Assembly (NCBI RefSeq): GCF_015832195.1
Contig: NC_052017.1
Span: 70,619,801-70,683,800, forward strand
DNA from: Motacilla alba alba
Taxonomy: Eukaryota > Chordata > Aves > Passeriformes > Motacillidae
DNA: 64,000 nt
Direction of reading: 5' to 3'
The position numbers were made by a program, and so were the translations under genes. Positions 38,901 to 53,400 of the stretch are shown here, in pieces (the stretch's first letter is position 1; the number at the start of each line of letters is the position of its first letter). The notes under the pieces are model-generated. The model was given only the letters and a program-made list of their open reading frames with translations. It had not been told where the DNA came from and searched no databases.

Positions 38901-40756
38901 TGTAAACACTTCTGAGGATGATGCTTATGATAGAACAGAAACCTCAGCTCCTCTTGTCTGCCTATCTGCATCGAGTCTGCAGGACAAAATAAGGGGAAAA
39001 CCAACAGGAGAAACTCAGAGTTTTGTTAGACCCTCTGAGCAAGAAGATGCTCTTTTTATGTGGTAATTTTTCACAGTAAAGTTACATACAAATGGATCAA
39101 AATCCCCCTCCTCCCCTGTCTTTAGGCTGTTGAATGCCTTATTAGATACTTTTCTCCTAGAGACAAGGAATCCCTGACAGAGGACTATCAGCCCACTGGA
39201 ATGATAATTCAGGATCTTCTCTCCAAGTTCATGAGCCCTTTTTTTATATACAAGGCCACAAAGGATTTTAAGGGAACTGCAAACTAAAATAAGCTTCCCA
39301 GTTCTTTCCATGATAGCTTTTGGGAATAAAAAAGGAAAGTGTTCTGTGAGCAATTGGTGTCCACTCCCATTGCCATGCATTCATTGTCTTCACATTGCTC
39401 ATGGCTAGTATTTGCTACTTCCCTTCCATGAAAGCAGAAAATGGGAGTAAGGATATCATCCGTTTCTAAGGAGGCTGTGACAGCTAAAGCTTGTCAACAG
39501 CTTGGGTAACTGGGGACCAGAGAGCTGGAGACCACAGACCTCTGTGCTGTGTACCCAGGAGTCGATATTTCAGTGCTGGCACATGCCAATCTTTTTCCAC
39601 CTAGAGGAGAATCTGACTCTTAAACAGCCAGGATGGATTACTTCTGAAGGTCTCTCTAGCCCTTCAAATCAAGATATTTTAAATGGAGGCCCAATGTCTG
39701 ATTAAATAATATACCAGGACTGGTTTTGCAGGGATTTCTGTTTTGTGAACTGTTTAAATTGCTTTAAATACAACAGAAAGTAAAGGTTACTTTTGTTTTG
39801 TTTTTCTTCTCTGAAACCTTAAATAAATGAAGAAAGAATTGCAGAATTAGAAAGAACCTTTACATTCCAAACAAGAGGCTTGACTAATTTTGAATAAATA
39901 ATAACACTTTCCTGTGCTTAAAGATCCATTTAGTAAAATCAAATTGCAAGGTCCTGATTGTGACGAGATAGCAGGCTGTGGTATGTTAACAGCCTTTGTC
40001 TGTACGTGAGTGGGAGTATGGAGAGGGAAAATGCTTTTATAGAAAATAAAGTAAACAGCGCTGTTGTGTTTGCAAGGATGTTAGGAGTCTGCAGATGAGG
40101 GAGGTAAACAATTGCTTTTATTAATAGCAACAGATCAATGCCACTAGATTAGCAGAAACTGGGAATAAAGCAAAAAAACAAATATTTTTTTCTAGTCACA
40201 CCCCTTCACCTCCATTGCCGAGCACAGTCCCTAGCCAAGAATTGGAACCAGTAACGTACCCTACCAAGTATGGGCTCAAATTCTGAGCCTCAATAAAAAA
40301 TTTCCCCAGATTTATAAACTAAACAGAAAGTAGCCATGTGCATGCACTGAGGATGCTACATGTAAGGATGGAAGAGCAGATGAATGAGTCAATGGCTCAG
40401 AAATTGCTCCTCTTTGTCTCTCCAGTTTTCCTTTGGGAAGAATAAACTAATACAAACCAAGAGAAGTTTGCTTACTGTCTTTTCTTAGCTAGGAAATAGC
40501 TCCAGCTCCAGCTGCTTCACCCATACCCATGGTGGGAAGCAGGAGATGGAAAGTAGGAGCTCCTGAAATTTCTTTCAGGCTGGAGCCAGAAAATGATCAG
40601 ATCTGATGAAAAAGCAAAGGTGTGGAGGCAAAGATGAGCTTCTGGGACTTTTGCAGGGGTTCTGGGAGCTAATTACTGAGTAGCTAGGCTAATTAGTACT
40701 GAGTGTCATTTTATGTGTGGGTTATCTTAGGGCTTGTCTCTTCCACTTGTCCATAG

Positions 40757-41289
40757 CTGCCTGAACATGAGCCAGCATGTGCCCAGGTGGCCAAGTAGGC
40801 CAATGGTTTCCTGGCTTGTATCAAAAATAGTGGGGCCAACAGGATCAGGGCAGTGATTTGTACCCCTATATGTGGGGGTTTACGAGGAGAAGCTGAGGGA
40901 GCTGGGGGTGTTTAGCCTGGAGAAAAGAAGGCTCAAGGGAGACCTTATCACTCTCTACAGCTGCCTGGAAGGAGGCTGTAGCCAGCTAGGAGTCACCCTC
41001 TTGGAGGTTACAAGTGACAGGACAAGATAAATGTGGCCTCAAGCTCCACCAGCGGAGGTTTGGATTGGATATTAGGAAAAATATCTTCATGGAAAGTGTT
41101 GTCAAACATTGGAGCAGGCTGCCCAGGGATGTGGTGGAGTGACCATACCTTAAGGTATTTAAAAAATGTGCAGATGTGGCACTTGATTTAGACATGCTTT
41201 AGTGGTGGGCTTTGCAGTGCTGGGTTAATACTCAGACTTGATGATCCCAGAGGTCTTTTCCAACTGAATTAATTCTATGATTCATTGGT
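40757..41289 (+). mobile_element. CR1 LINE, 3' fragment with internal deletion
   Basis: Matches start with CTGAACATGAGCCAGCATGT and GGTGGCCAAGTAGGCCAATG. They jump at about 40868-40880 to GAGGAGAAGCTGAGGGAGCT, then continue through TTTAGCCTGGAGAAAAGAAG, TGGATATTAGGAAAAATATC, CAGGCTGCCCAGGGATGTGG and ACTTGATGATCCCAGAGGTC to a tail ATTCTATGATTC. About 150 or more bases of the usual element appear to be missing at the jump. It is among the best-preserved copies and lies antisense to CDH20. Confidence 0.93.
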
Positions 41290-42499
41290 GTTGGAGAGCT
41301 GTAACCCTCACAGGCTACAAAAGGCTGTAGGAACCCCTGTCCTGCCAGCATGTCAGTATAAAAGCTTCCAGATAAAAAGGAAAACCAGAGTTATTTACAT
41401 AGGCAGTTTAATGGGAAGACAGCCATGGCTATACCAGCAATGTTGCCCATGTATTTATTGGAGAAAGTCCCATACTTCTCAAGGCTTACACAATTTTGTT
41501 TTTTGGGAAACAAAGGTGCAATTTAGCATCTTTTCTTTACAAATATTCGAAAAGTTCTCTGTATAAAAATAGCAATAAGAATCAAGTTCAGAATTTATAA
41601 AAAAATAAATGAATAGTATAACTTCTGAAAATTTAAGTTCAAGATATTAAAATAATAGTTACAAAATTATTCTCTCAAGAGTTCCTTCATTATGTTTTGA
41701 ATATTAGTTTTTTTAATGTCAGCATCTAAATGACATTAACATATCTGAGAATTTCCATTTGTTTTTGTATATTTATCACTGCAATATCAGTGACAAAACC
41801 TTAGCTCCTATCTGGGTCAAAACACTCACTTAAGATTTGATACATTTCTGTATTTTCTCTTTCCTAGAAGATCAATAGCCATCAGCTCCTGAGGGAAGTT
41901 AACTAGTCAGATTACACATTTCCACAAGACAATTGCCAAATTCTGTGAAAACTGCAAAAGGGTTTCTGTTTTGCAAATCCACACACAACCAAATTTTTCA
42001 ATACTGCTAAATGTTGTCATGCAGTTCTCAGTCACAGAGTATTCAGACTTCAGCACAGGATGTTACGACTAGATGATTTGCTATTGTAAGAAATAATGAA
42101 AGCTAAATTACACTTAACAAATGAATAACAAGAGCTCTTTCCCATTATCCTCTTTATATTATCCTGATCATGTGGTATATTACAAAATTCAGTCATTCAA
42201 AATGGGTATCCCATTTTGTATTTTACACTGAATGTAATTTGAGAGAGGAAAAGTAAGGTACACACTTTATTTGGGTTAATCAGCTGTGCATGTCTTGGGG
42301 GAAATAATAATAACCACATTATGTGGTTACTTGCAATTCTAGGGAAAAAACCTCAGAGGTTGTAATGGGTCACACACACCAAACAAATTTCAAAAATGTC
42401 CTGCAGATCCAAGAAAAGGAAACACCATAGTGGAATGTATGAACAGGAAAAAACAAGACATCTGCAACAGCCCTTCTGATTGTACTTGGCACTGAAGAG

Positions 42500-42745
42500 G
42501 CTTCATGGGGGGCTGCATTCAGATTTGGGCACTGTGCCTCAACCTGTGTATGGCTCAGCTGGAGGGAGGGCAGAGGTAAGCACCGAGTGAGATCAGAGGT
42601 CTGGAAAATGCAGCTTCAGAGGAAAGTCTGCAGTTAATTAGCCTGAAGAAGAAAGTACTAAGGAGGCAACATCGCAACAGTCATCAAACACACACAGAAG
42701 TATGATGTGTAGCAGAGAGGCAAAGTTTACTGTCTGTGCCTGCAG
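42500..42745 (+). mobile_element. Old CR1-type LINE fragment
   Basis: GATCAGAGGTCTGGAAAATG, AGCCTGAAGAAGAAAGTACT and GAGAGGCAAAGTTTACTGTC line up in order with the older CR1 sequence type also seen at 18465-19700. It is strongly diverged with uncertain ends; sequence to about 43080 may belong to it. Confidence 0.65.
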
Positions 42746-43555
42746 TGGATGCTCGACTGCTTGCAGGAGTCCTCCCTGCCTGCAAGGGAGGATTGGACCA
42801 CATGTGACCTTGCAAGGACAAGGCTTATCAGGCACTGCAGAAGGTTGCATGTGGAGACTCTTGCACCTCCATTCCCAACAATGTTTAAATCCAGGCCAGA
42901 CTGAAGGTATAATTGATCCTTTGCTCAGGCAGGAGTGGCCTCTAGACCCCGCAGTCTTGCTTTATTTCCATTTTAGAGCTGTACAAATGCTGCTAGTCCA
43001 GAGCAGGGCACTGACACCTGTCCCAGGCTCTCCCCTGTGCCAATGGCTGGCAATGAAAGTTTCAAAGGATGTGCAAAAACTATGCAACACAACAGCGGAA
43101 CAAACTAGATGTCAAAAATGTTAGTATTTAGCTTCCTTTTGGAAGATTATGGCTTTATAACACATTGCCTTTTTAAGCTGACCCAGGGTAACAATAGACA
43201 TTCTCAATGTACATATACTTTTCTACCCTTTTATCATTTTTTACTAGATGATTTGCCTCAGTGGTAGCGAGTGGCAGTGAATTCCATATTTAACTGTGCT
43301 TTTGGGTAAAAATATATCCCATCTTAGCAGTTAGTTATGAGTTATAAAGAAAAGGTAATTAGGAGTTCCCAAGTTGCCTCCTCTACATTATTCATTACTC
43401 AGTATACTTCTATCACGCTCCATGTTATTTATTTAATCTACGGGCTAAGGAGGTTCAAGATTTTCACTATCTTTTCATATGGAAGTCTTTTTGTGTCTGT
43501 AGTAATTTTCATCACTGGTCCCTGAATCATCTCTACTGAGCAGCATATGCAAATC

Positions 43556-43576
43556 TTTTTTTTTTTTTTTTTTTTT
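43556..43576 (+). repeat. Poly-T tract (21 T)
   Basis: An uninterrupted T run. Confidence 0.95.
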
Positions 43577-46500
43577 CTTTTCTAACTGAAGCAAGAGAAG
43601 AAAATGCATGGGTATTTTTGGGTTTTTGGGGGCAGGAAGGGAAGATTTTATGTTCATATTTGTTTTCAGAACATTCTTTGCATGACTGATTTTCTACAGA
43701 TTTCGAAATATATGGCTACAGTGCAGGAATCACAGACAGTTCTGCAAGTTTGTTCTGAACTTGGGAAACAGTGCGTGCAAAACGTATTGATTTCTTTGTC
43801 TGTATTGATCCTTCTTCATTACTTAAGTCTCAAGCCATAAAATCTGGTGGTTAGAAAAAATTCTGATAACCTATATTTAGCCTATTATAATTTCTGTTAC
43901 AGGAGGCATGTTTTCTTCCATTTTAAAAGCATAGCAAAAAACTGATTCAATTCAAAAATCACCTAGTTATTATTTTCTCCAGTAAAATTTGAAGTTAATC
44001 TAATTAAATATAAGGAAATACAGAACAACATGCAAATTACTGTATGCTCTGTTCTGCTTGTCTACGATGTATGAATGGGACCCTTGTATTTCTTGTCCTT
44101 GTCCTCTGTCTTTTAAGAACTGTGTGGATTTTTCAACCACTATGTGGTGCATGATGATAATCTGCACTTTTGCTTCAGTGCTGCACTTCTGCTCCAAAGC
44201 AAATTGCTAGCACGAGTACAATCTTGACTCCTAATTAGGCAGACAGAGGCTGAGAAGACATGACTGCACCCTAAAATCTATGCCAGCCCCATACCCTTGC
44301 TAGAGGAGCTGACTGGCAATGTAAGAAGTACAAAACTGACCCCATCAGCAGAAGTAATAGTGACAGGGGGGTTTGATAACATCAAGGAGGTGAGGAAGGT
44401 TCCCCCAGGCAGAACGTCGTTAAGGGCATCTTCAGGAAGAAAGGGAACCTCAAGCCTCCTTAGAGCATAGTTATGTCTCTGCGGGGTGTCGAACCCTGCC
44501 TTATCAGGTAGGAAATCAGAGCGTTTAAAAAATGACAACGTTACCATTGTGAAAAGTGATCAGCTGGGCATACTCATTTTATCTGCCTTCAGGTCTTCCT
44601 GTCACAGAATTATAGCATAAAAGATGACATTTTGTTCGAACTTTTTACTGATTTGCATTACGGTTAGAGGTAGGCACAGAATTCTAATATCATCTATGGG
44701 TTGCCTGGCATTTAAGGGCTTATGTCAGATCTTTTGGGTTATATGAATATTTTCTTTGATGTAATGATATTTTCTATTCTTACAAGATCTATTTAAAAGA
44801 CAAAGAAAAATCTCTCTTCAAAATGTGTAGTTAATGAAATAGCAGTCTCTGTCACCTAATGCATTGTGCATTTCATAAATATATATTACAAGTTAGGACA
44901 GCCAGCTTTCTCATGCTCATCTCGATCTAATTCTTTGAGATCTTCTGGGTCAAAGTAGTTTTATTTGAGAAATACAGACACAGTGTTGCAGCTGATCAGC
45001 CTTTTTGATATTGCATTAATGCATGTAACTCATGAAGAGAGCAGATGGACTCAGAGCTCCCAGCCTTTGAGTACTAGAAGTATATAAGTATTAATTTTAT
45101 TTATTTGACCATTCATGCATCAAACTACAGTTTAGAACAAATTCCTGCTCCTTCTAAGCCTCTGTAGACCTATTATGACTGTATGCATGTTGGACTGCAA
45201 CTTCTGAATATTCAGATCTGGTAGGGCTGTTTTTCTTTACTTTATGGTGTTTTACACAGTAATAGAGCAAGAAAGTACTTTTCCCCCCAACTCCCTAAGG
45301 TAACATGATTCCAGTTCAGTCTGTTGCACAGAATTTGTTGTAAGAGTTAGCAAAAGTCATGGAGAACAAAAGGTGTCTGGCTGGTAAGCCCAGCAAGTGT
45401 GCTGAAGTCTGAGCAGCAGGCATAAGAACATAAAACCTTGAGAAATCAAGAGTATAGAACCAACGTGCTGAGAAATAAGCTAAAAAATAGAGTGGACAGG
45501 CTACTCCACCTACTATTTCTTTTGGGAGAGCTCTATTTGGAAAGCTGATTGGAAGAAATTGTAGTGAGTATAATACAGGTATGCAGATAATAGTGTGTGT
45601 TTTGGGGACACCTCCTCTGATCACAAATTGCACCCTAACTTTACTTTCCCTGTTCCTGGAAAATTATAAGATTGAGCCAAACAAGCATCAGGGGGTTCTA
45701 GAGGACATGAGCATTTTTTTTGCCTCAGAGCTATTTCTGGCCAATTGTGCAATGAATGAATTCCTAGTTCTGTCCTTTCTTTCTATGCTTTCTATCTCTT
45801 TATTGTCCATCTCTACCCCATTTGTTCCTTTTCTATGCTATTTGTTCTCCGTAATATTTTTTTTTCTTTGTGTGTGATTCAGGAGTTCTTATATACATTT
45901 GTGTGCTTTTTGATGTGTCAGTGTCTTTTTTTTTTTTTTTGTGTGAATCTGATCTGCTTGACTAAGGTGGCAGCTTTTGTTGCTACACTGAGCATATCAT
46001 CAAAAGGGAGCTACCAGCAAGTCAGCCCAACACCAGCACAAAGACTGAAAGACTGAACAGGCTAAGAAGACTAGATGTGGTGCCTGCTACTCTCTAGGAG
46101 CACTGATGCAAGAGCCAGTCCCAGGGTCCAAAGCCAATTTTTTCTGTCTTTGATGCTCTTTGCTCCTTATTTGGCACACATTTTGTCCTTCAGGGAACCA
46201 AGATGTGACAAACCAGCTGCAACCCAGCCCAGATGACATTTTATCTTTTCTTTAACAAGAGCAATTACTATAATTTCTAATACCAGTCAAATGGTTGCCA
46301 AATGGTCTCTCTACAGCTAAAGTCTAAGGAAATATGGCATATTGCTAAAAAGAAGTTACTTGCCTGTTTATATGTCAGAGACATTAATCTTCTTCTTTTC
46401 TTATTCTGAATCTTTAATGAAGGATGATAGATTTTTAGGCTAGTTGTTTATCATGGTATTAAATAGATTGAGATTTCTCTGTCAAAACCATAAATGTATT

Positions 46501-49500
46501 TAACTGGATAATGTTCTGAAGTGACAAGGTTGTGCTAACACCCCTAAGCCCATTGAAACCAGCACAGAATTCAGCTGTTCTTCTCTTCATGCCATTCTGT
46601 GTCCCAGGAAGCACAAAAGCTATTTCCAAGCCAAATTTCTCCCTGCACTCACACCCATCTCCCCTCAGATTGCACTTAAATTATGTTTTCCCACTGGCAG
46701 ACTGAGTATCGCTATCCTTCTCTCCCACAAAGCAGCCTTTGGACATGGCACAAAAGCTTCTCCTCCTCACAGGGCCCAGGCAGAGCTTGCAGGGGCTGCC
46801 TGTTCTTCCAGAGGGATGGACATCCTGTCTTTAGAAGTCCAGCCTATTGACTCATTCCTGGACCACATTCTTCTTGCTTTTCTAGCTTCTCATGGGAGGC
46901 CTGCCTTTGATGCTGTAAAGCCAACTCCCCATCAGCCCCCAACGCGGGGAACTGAAACTCAAAATAAGGCCATGCCTACACCCTGGATGATCTGAGCTGC
47001 TCCTGTGTGATGATGCACCAAGCTGGGTGCATGATGGTGCAGTGCAGGAACTCTGGGCACAGCACAGATGCTACAGGGGCTGCACTGCTGCATCCACTGG
47101 GAAGGGAGCTGCATGGTAACAGCAGCTACTAATCCAAAACCTTTGTATTGATTCTGAAAACATGCAGCCTCTGCTACCATTGGAGTTTGGAGTATGCCCT
47201 GAGAATGTCAACTCTGGAATGGAACTGTTAGGCTATCTTAAGCTTTAGTAAATTAAATAATGGCGCCTGGGCAGTGGATGGTGGCAATCTGTGTTTCAAG
47301 ACTGTCAGAATAGTCCCCAGACTCATGGAATGTTTCATGCCTACTGGTCTCAATGCCAGACAGCAGTCCTGGGCATGTTTAATTAACCAGGATAGATGCA
47401 ACCTCAGGCTGCTTTTATCATCTGCTGAGATGCTGACTGGATGCATTTCTCACTCTCAGACCTGATTCTGCTACTGCTGAGCACCTGAGTATTTTCATTG
47501 GCCTACAACTGCTGTCCCTCATAGGACAAAAAACCAGTCAAAAACCAAACTAAACTGACCATAATTTGCAAACTGATAGAAATAAATATGCAAGTGGGAC
47601 ATAGTAATTTATTCTCTAGGAGAGTGTAGGTCTGTGTCTGTGTGTGTCTGAGTGTAGTGTCTTCTGAAACTCCCTAAACTCTCAATAAGCCCATGTAATC
47701 ATCTTTTGTTACCTATGGTTTTGTTAAAGTACAACTTTAAATAAAATGTGCCAGATACTGTAAACCTGAGCTTATGCAGGTGTTAAACCCACTTGTTTTT
47801 TATAGATAATGTTGGCAGGTACATATAGCCTATCAGTTTTTAATATGAAGTGATAATACTTCTGTGAGCATTTAATGGTTCTGAAATGAAAGCAGCTAAT
47901 ATGTGTGCTCTCGCCAACACTCAGATGTTTCCAACTTAAAAATTTTAATTTGAAGGGAATAACAAAAAGAGCTCATCTACATCATTAACTACTGTTATGC
48001 AACATTTCATTCTGAAGAACAAAACAATTTTTAAATTATAGGAATCTTGAAAATAGCCCAAACAAACTAATTCCTATTTTCACACATTATAAGAAACCTG
48101 AGAAGAAATTTATCCAAGGTTTTCTTTTTTCTTCTTTGAATTGCAATGTATTAACAACATTAACAGTGCAAAATTAGCACTCTGAAGGACAGGAAATAAC
48201 TGCTGCAAGGAGAAGTTCTACTACAAAGCATCAACAACATTGAAAACAGTTGTCTGACAATAACTTAACCTTTCTTCTTTTAATACTCATTAAAAATACC
48301 AGATCAATAATAACAGAAGCAGAGCACTTCTGGCTCCATACAAACAGCAAAATCAAAGGCTTTTGTCACCTACCATAAAAACACATCACCTGTGCATCCC
48401 ATTGCAAAGGTGTTTGCAACCATTCAGTACTTTTTCTCTAAGATTGCAAAGAAGGTCATGCCAGCTGAAAAATTGGAAGTTTTGTTCTACTATGATGTAA
48501 AAAAGCAGCTATAAAACATTAAGTCTTCCTGAGAGGAAGACAGCTAAACAGCCAAAACCGAACAAAAGAGAAGTACTTCAATCCACATTTTTTTTTGGCT
48601 CCTCACCATTGAAATGGACAAAAATTAATCAAAACATCCCCATTTCACTCTTCCTCCTCCCATTCTTTTCACTTTCACAGAAAAGAGATTTCAGTGATTT
48701 GTGAAGTTTTTGGAAGGAAAAGAAAAGTAATTAATAAAAATTAAAGCTTTAAAAGTAAGTAAACTTTGGAGCATTCTACATGTACTTGAAGAGGTAGGAA
48801 AACAGGCTTCAAATCTCTGCTTTGAAACAGGGAAAGAAGAGGCATCTCAGATTGGACTTCCAAAGCTAGAGGGTCATAGGAAATTTGGTATGCATTGCTT
48901 TTAATCTCTCATGCTTATTTTATGCCACTTTGCATAAATAATTAAGTGTCCATGAGAAGAAAAGAGAAAGGAGAAGGACTTTATAGCTCTGCAGTAAGGA
49001 TACTCACCTGAAAATATGGGAAGCTGCTTTCAATTTCCCCTCAAAATAATATTTGTCTGTTTCACACAGTGGAGCAACAGTGCTGGGATGCAGAGCAAAG
49101 ATGCTACTGCCTGAAATATCCAGTATCCTTTGTCAGGGTCCAGAGAATGCAGTCTTTCATGTGGAGCAAAGAATTGACTGAGATTGCTGGCATCCTCTTA
49201 GTGGGCATCAGTTGCAGACCTCCTTCCCTTTTAGCTAACACACTGCACTGTCCAGCCAAGCAGTTCTACAGAAACAGCCTAGATTCACAGTTATGTCTGG
49301 AAATGGCATATATTCAAAAAACATTATTTTATATACTTAAATATATTAACAGGCAGATAGATTTTCACCCTAATTTTCACCAATCATTTTTGAAGACAGA
49401 AAAAAAATCTTTCTGAGGTTGGCTGGTTCTACATACTATATTCAGAGCAGGCTAATTTTCTAAAAGTCATGCAGTAGACTTTAAACTTTAGGGAGCAGTT

Positions 49501-50167
49501 GTATATGCAGAGACTTACTTTTAAACTGCTGACACTCTGCAAACTGTGAGAGCACCATTAAAAAAAATTAGCATTTCTCAATATAGGTCTCTAAAACACA
49601 CACATAGTTTAAAATAAATTGACTGAACATTTAAACCTGCTTAATTTTGGAATCAATTCCACGTTTGAAATAATCTACAAGTTGAAACAGCTGAAGCATA
49701 AAATGTATTTGAAACCAAACAAGTTTAAATATTGAATCAATTTTGACATAAATGTGTTTGCATATTAACGCATTAAAAATGAATCCAGTTTAAATACTAA
49801 GCTGATGAGAGAAAAAGCTGTGCTAGGGAAAAAAGATTAAGGATGACCACTAAAATTACAACACGCTCAAATATTAGAAAACCCTGCATTTTGTTATTTA
49901 ATCTTAGTGAAACAGCTCCGGTTAAAGGAAAAAGAAAAATCCACTAAGCATTGGTATGTAAAAGAATGAGTAAGGTGTTTGAGAGCACTGAGTGGTGATG
50001 GGTGAGGATTTTCTTACTCAGTTTTTACTCAGTGTTTATCTGATTTCAAGGGCCACCCTACAAAATCGTCTTCCATTTGCAGCTCTACTTTGTTTTTTTA
50101 ACTTTTAGCTTCCCAAAGGAGTGAAGGAAGGGCCCACAAACCTCACCCTTCTACTCAGTAAGAGTAC

Positions 50168-50204
50168 TCACAAGCCACAATCCCTTGTATTCACAAGCCA
50201 CAAT
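50168..50204 (+). repeat. Short direct repeat TCACAAGCCACAAT
   Basis: The 14-mer occurs at 50168-50181 and 50191-50204 with a nine-base spacer. It is a small local duplication. Confidence 0.8.
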
Positions 50205-50452
50205 ATTTTGATGGGTTTACTGTAATCAAGCACACCACATCAACCTCTCTGCTGCAGACTGAGGGGAAATGGCCTGTGCCTTGCACCCTGCTTTCCGAGT
50301 AAGGAATAAGCTAAACGGCATGGTCTTGGTCCTCCTTTGGCTATACCTGTGTGTGCAGGATGCGCTCTGGGGCATATGGGGAGGAGGAGAAGAGGGAAGC
50401 AACATTAGGGTAGAAAGTTCTGCAGGTAAAAAGGAAAACAATGTGCTCAGGC

Positions 50453-50453
<1 letters not shown>

Positions 50454-50485
<32 letters not shown>
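50454..50485 (+). repeat. Poly-A tract (32 A)
   Basis: The longest homopolymer in the window. No AATAAA signal or gene-like sequence lies upstream, so I read it as a simple repeat, not a retrocopy tail. Confidence 0.95.
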
Positions 50486-50487
<2 letters not shown>

Positions 50488-53400
50488 AAAGCAACGAAAA
50501 ACCCCCAAAAATTTACATGCTACCATAAGCAATTTCCTTAGTTAAGGAGTCAGGGTCAGGCTAAATTAGGGCCCCCTGCGTTGGCCCCATCCAGCTGCAG
50601 GAAGCTGGTAAGACTGGCAGGAGGGAATGTGTCTATGGCTTGCCAGCTTAGCGCTGCTGCTAGAAGCAGCGGGAGGTTCAGTAGCTCAGCCCACATTTTT
50701 CACCTGAATTCAGATGACTGAATATTGCCAAATTTCATGCTATTTAGTCAATTACTCACTTGGGCTGCTCATCCTCCCTTTGGGAAGCTGCACCCACCTT
50801 GCTCTGTGTGCTGCTCTTTACATTCTGCCTCCAATGTTAATTCCACAGACAGAGGGAGATGATTATTGCTTAACCATTTCACCTCTGAAACTGCCCCTTT
50901 CTCCACGTTGCTGCCCAGTGCTGTTCCTGCTGCAGAGAAGAGCAGAGCTTAAACAGATGCTCTGGATAAGGAATATGCTCAACAGGCAGCAACAGAGTCT
51001 CTGGAAAACACCCTGTAACCATGAGCTAACAGCACTAAACCCTCGATGTGGCAAGTTTTGGTGCTCACCAGGTCTCTTGAGACCTGCTTGTTATTTCTGC
51101 AAGACTTCACAGTGCTGACTTCTACTAACCTCAGAGGCAAAGCCTATACATCACCATAACATCTCTCCTTGCTCTATGGAGAAGAAGGCAGCATTTTTGT
51201 AAGGAGAAGTGAACCGAGGGTCTGAAGACCTGCATATCTGCAGTGCTTGGGTCCATATTCCCCAAGATAATTATTACTGCAAACACTAACAGTCTATGGG
51301 CTAAATCATTCCTTGAGGAGAAGGACCTCTGGAATGCAGTCTGCTTGCTACTGAAGTTTCAAAGAAGATAGCAGCTTTAGTTCTTTGCACTCTCTGTGTG
51401 GAAATCTCAAAGAAGTTATTTTTCACCAGAAATTTATTTTAATAATAGAAAAGTTTCTGCATGACAAGAACCATTGTCTGACAATGTGAATTTGAAGACC
51501 ATTAAGCTGTGATTATCAAAAGATAATGCTAAAGCAGTGCTCCCTGTATTTGTGCAATGCACATGAAAAATGTAGTCTTCAGAGAAAAGAAAACAATGAT
51601 GTTTTACAGTAGGAGTTATAGAATCAGCCTCCTGCCCCACAGCTGTGGAACTCCCCACTGTGAGAGCAGGGCATACCCATCCTATCACTCCTATATGTAT
51701 TTTAGGTATTTGTCTGAATATTTTAAATAAAAAATATTAGAACCTGAATATACAGTATTTTTCACTACCCTTCATTCTATAGATTCTCCTCTTGGTCATA
51801 AGAATGGCACAGTTTTACTCTGTGGCATCTTACAGGTCCCTTGAATAGGCTGACTGGAGTTTACTCATTTTTGTTTTCTTTAGGGTCACAGAGAGATTTA
51901 CCAATATTAAAGAGTAGGAGCAGCATCCCAATAATTTTATCAACTGCTTAATAGTCTTCTTTTATTTAAATCACCTCTGATCCATGAAATTGGATCCATG
52001 AAGTTGCTTCCCAAAGTCTTGTGAATGCATTTGCATCACTTGACACAAGAGCAACTCATGGAAGAGCTGCATGGCTCTGGGTGCACAGAAGCACTGGCAG
52101 TCTGGAGGGCAGCGAGACAACTGCACCTGTTTTGCACCACAGAGAGCAGATGCAGATGCTTTGCGCACACTAAAGAAAACTCCTCCAGAGCACACACTGG
52201 TGAGCTGTATCTCTCCATATACTTCTGTGAGAGAAGTCCCAAAAAGCGCTCATATTGGTGATGTAAAGCAATACCCTTTATTCTTTCAAGTGTGGGGGGA
52301 TTGTCATTAACTTTATTGGGGGTAAAATCGAATGCAGCATTTCTGTCAGCCCTAGCTAAGAGGACTGGCTTTCTTGGATAACTCCCCAGCAACTCTGGAG
52401 CACAAGACTTCCTCCTTCTGCATGAATTTTCTTTAATTTCCTTCATTCATTCTCTGACAACATTTCCTTCATCCTTTATTGCATATGAAGCATTTTCTGC
52501 ATAAAAGGAGCGAAGGAACTTGATCCTGCTTCTTCCTATCTCAGACTGAATAGGTTAAATTGCCATGGTTACCTCTCCTGTGCTGCTAGGCCTTGAAATA
52601 CATCTCTATTTCACTTTAGCTTTCCAAGCTCAAAGCTGAGCTCTAGACAAATTTAGGAAGACTTTTCATCAGGATATTAGCTCCCCTCTCAGAAGTCCCC
52701 TTTTGGGTTTTGTTCATGCCTCCAGCTTCCTTCTGTGCCTGTTTAAACCAACAGTTGCAGCAAACCTCCAAATCAACAGCCTTGTCAGGATGAATAATCT
52801 AAAATTAATGTGCACTTGTCGACATGCATTACTGTTCCTGACAGAGACACGTTGCCTGCGCTGGCTACAAACCGACAATCCTTCAGAAGAAGTTTGCTCA
52901 CTGCAGACTGAGGGCTGATGGAGAGCCAGGATAGGGCTGGGAGTTGGATTTCAGATGATAAGTACAATGGTTCCTGACATATAAGACTCAGAGTGAATTC
53001 ACCAAAGACCAGGCTGCTTACTTTTTTTCCTGCTGTTTGCTTTATTCTCACTGGTGATGGTTATCGCATTTATACAGCGCCCCCTGAGAAATCATCTAGA
53101 TGGGTTTTGAACATCTTGTTTTTACCACTCTCAATTTCAAGTTGTGGAGCAGAAGCGTGAATAATCCAGCATACCACCACTGTTGCATTACAAACGCATA
53201 CTTTAACTTTGTGCTTGGTGCTCCCACTCCTACCTCTTTTTTTTTCCTATCCTTAGCTCTTGCAAGCCTTTCTTGACAGCCAAGTGTGCTCTTTTGCAGT
53301 GCTGTGGGCAAGCTGCAGTGAGAGACAGGGGCTTTGGACCTAGAGAAATGCCATTTCTAAGACCAGTTTAAGGTCACAATGGTTAGCACTGCATCTGCTG

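Noticed and set aside
44600..44640. CACAGAATTATAGCATAAAA, similar to a reversed CR1 tail
   Set aside because: The similarity ends after about 15 bases and the diagnostic CR1 block is absent.
45581..46056. Hydrophobic open frames on the plus strand
   Set aside because: They are driven by T-rich sequence including a run of about 14 T. There is no start context, domain or conservation signal.
50269..50541. Possible processed pseudogene ending in the A32 tract
   Set aside because: No AATAAA before the tract, no target-site duplication seen, and the translation resembles nothing known.
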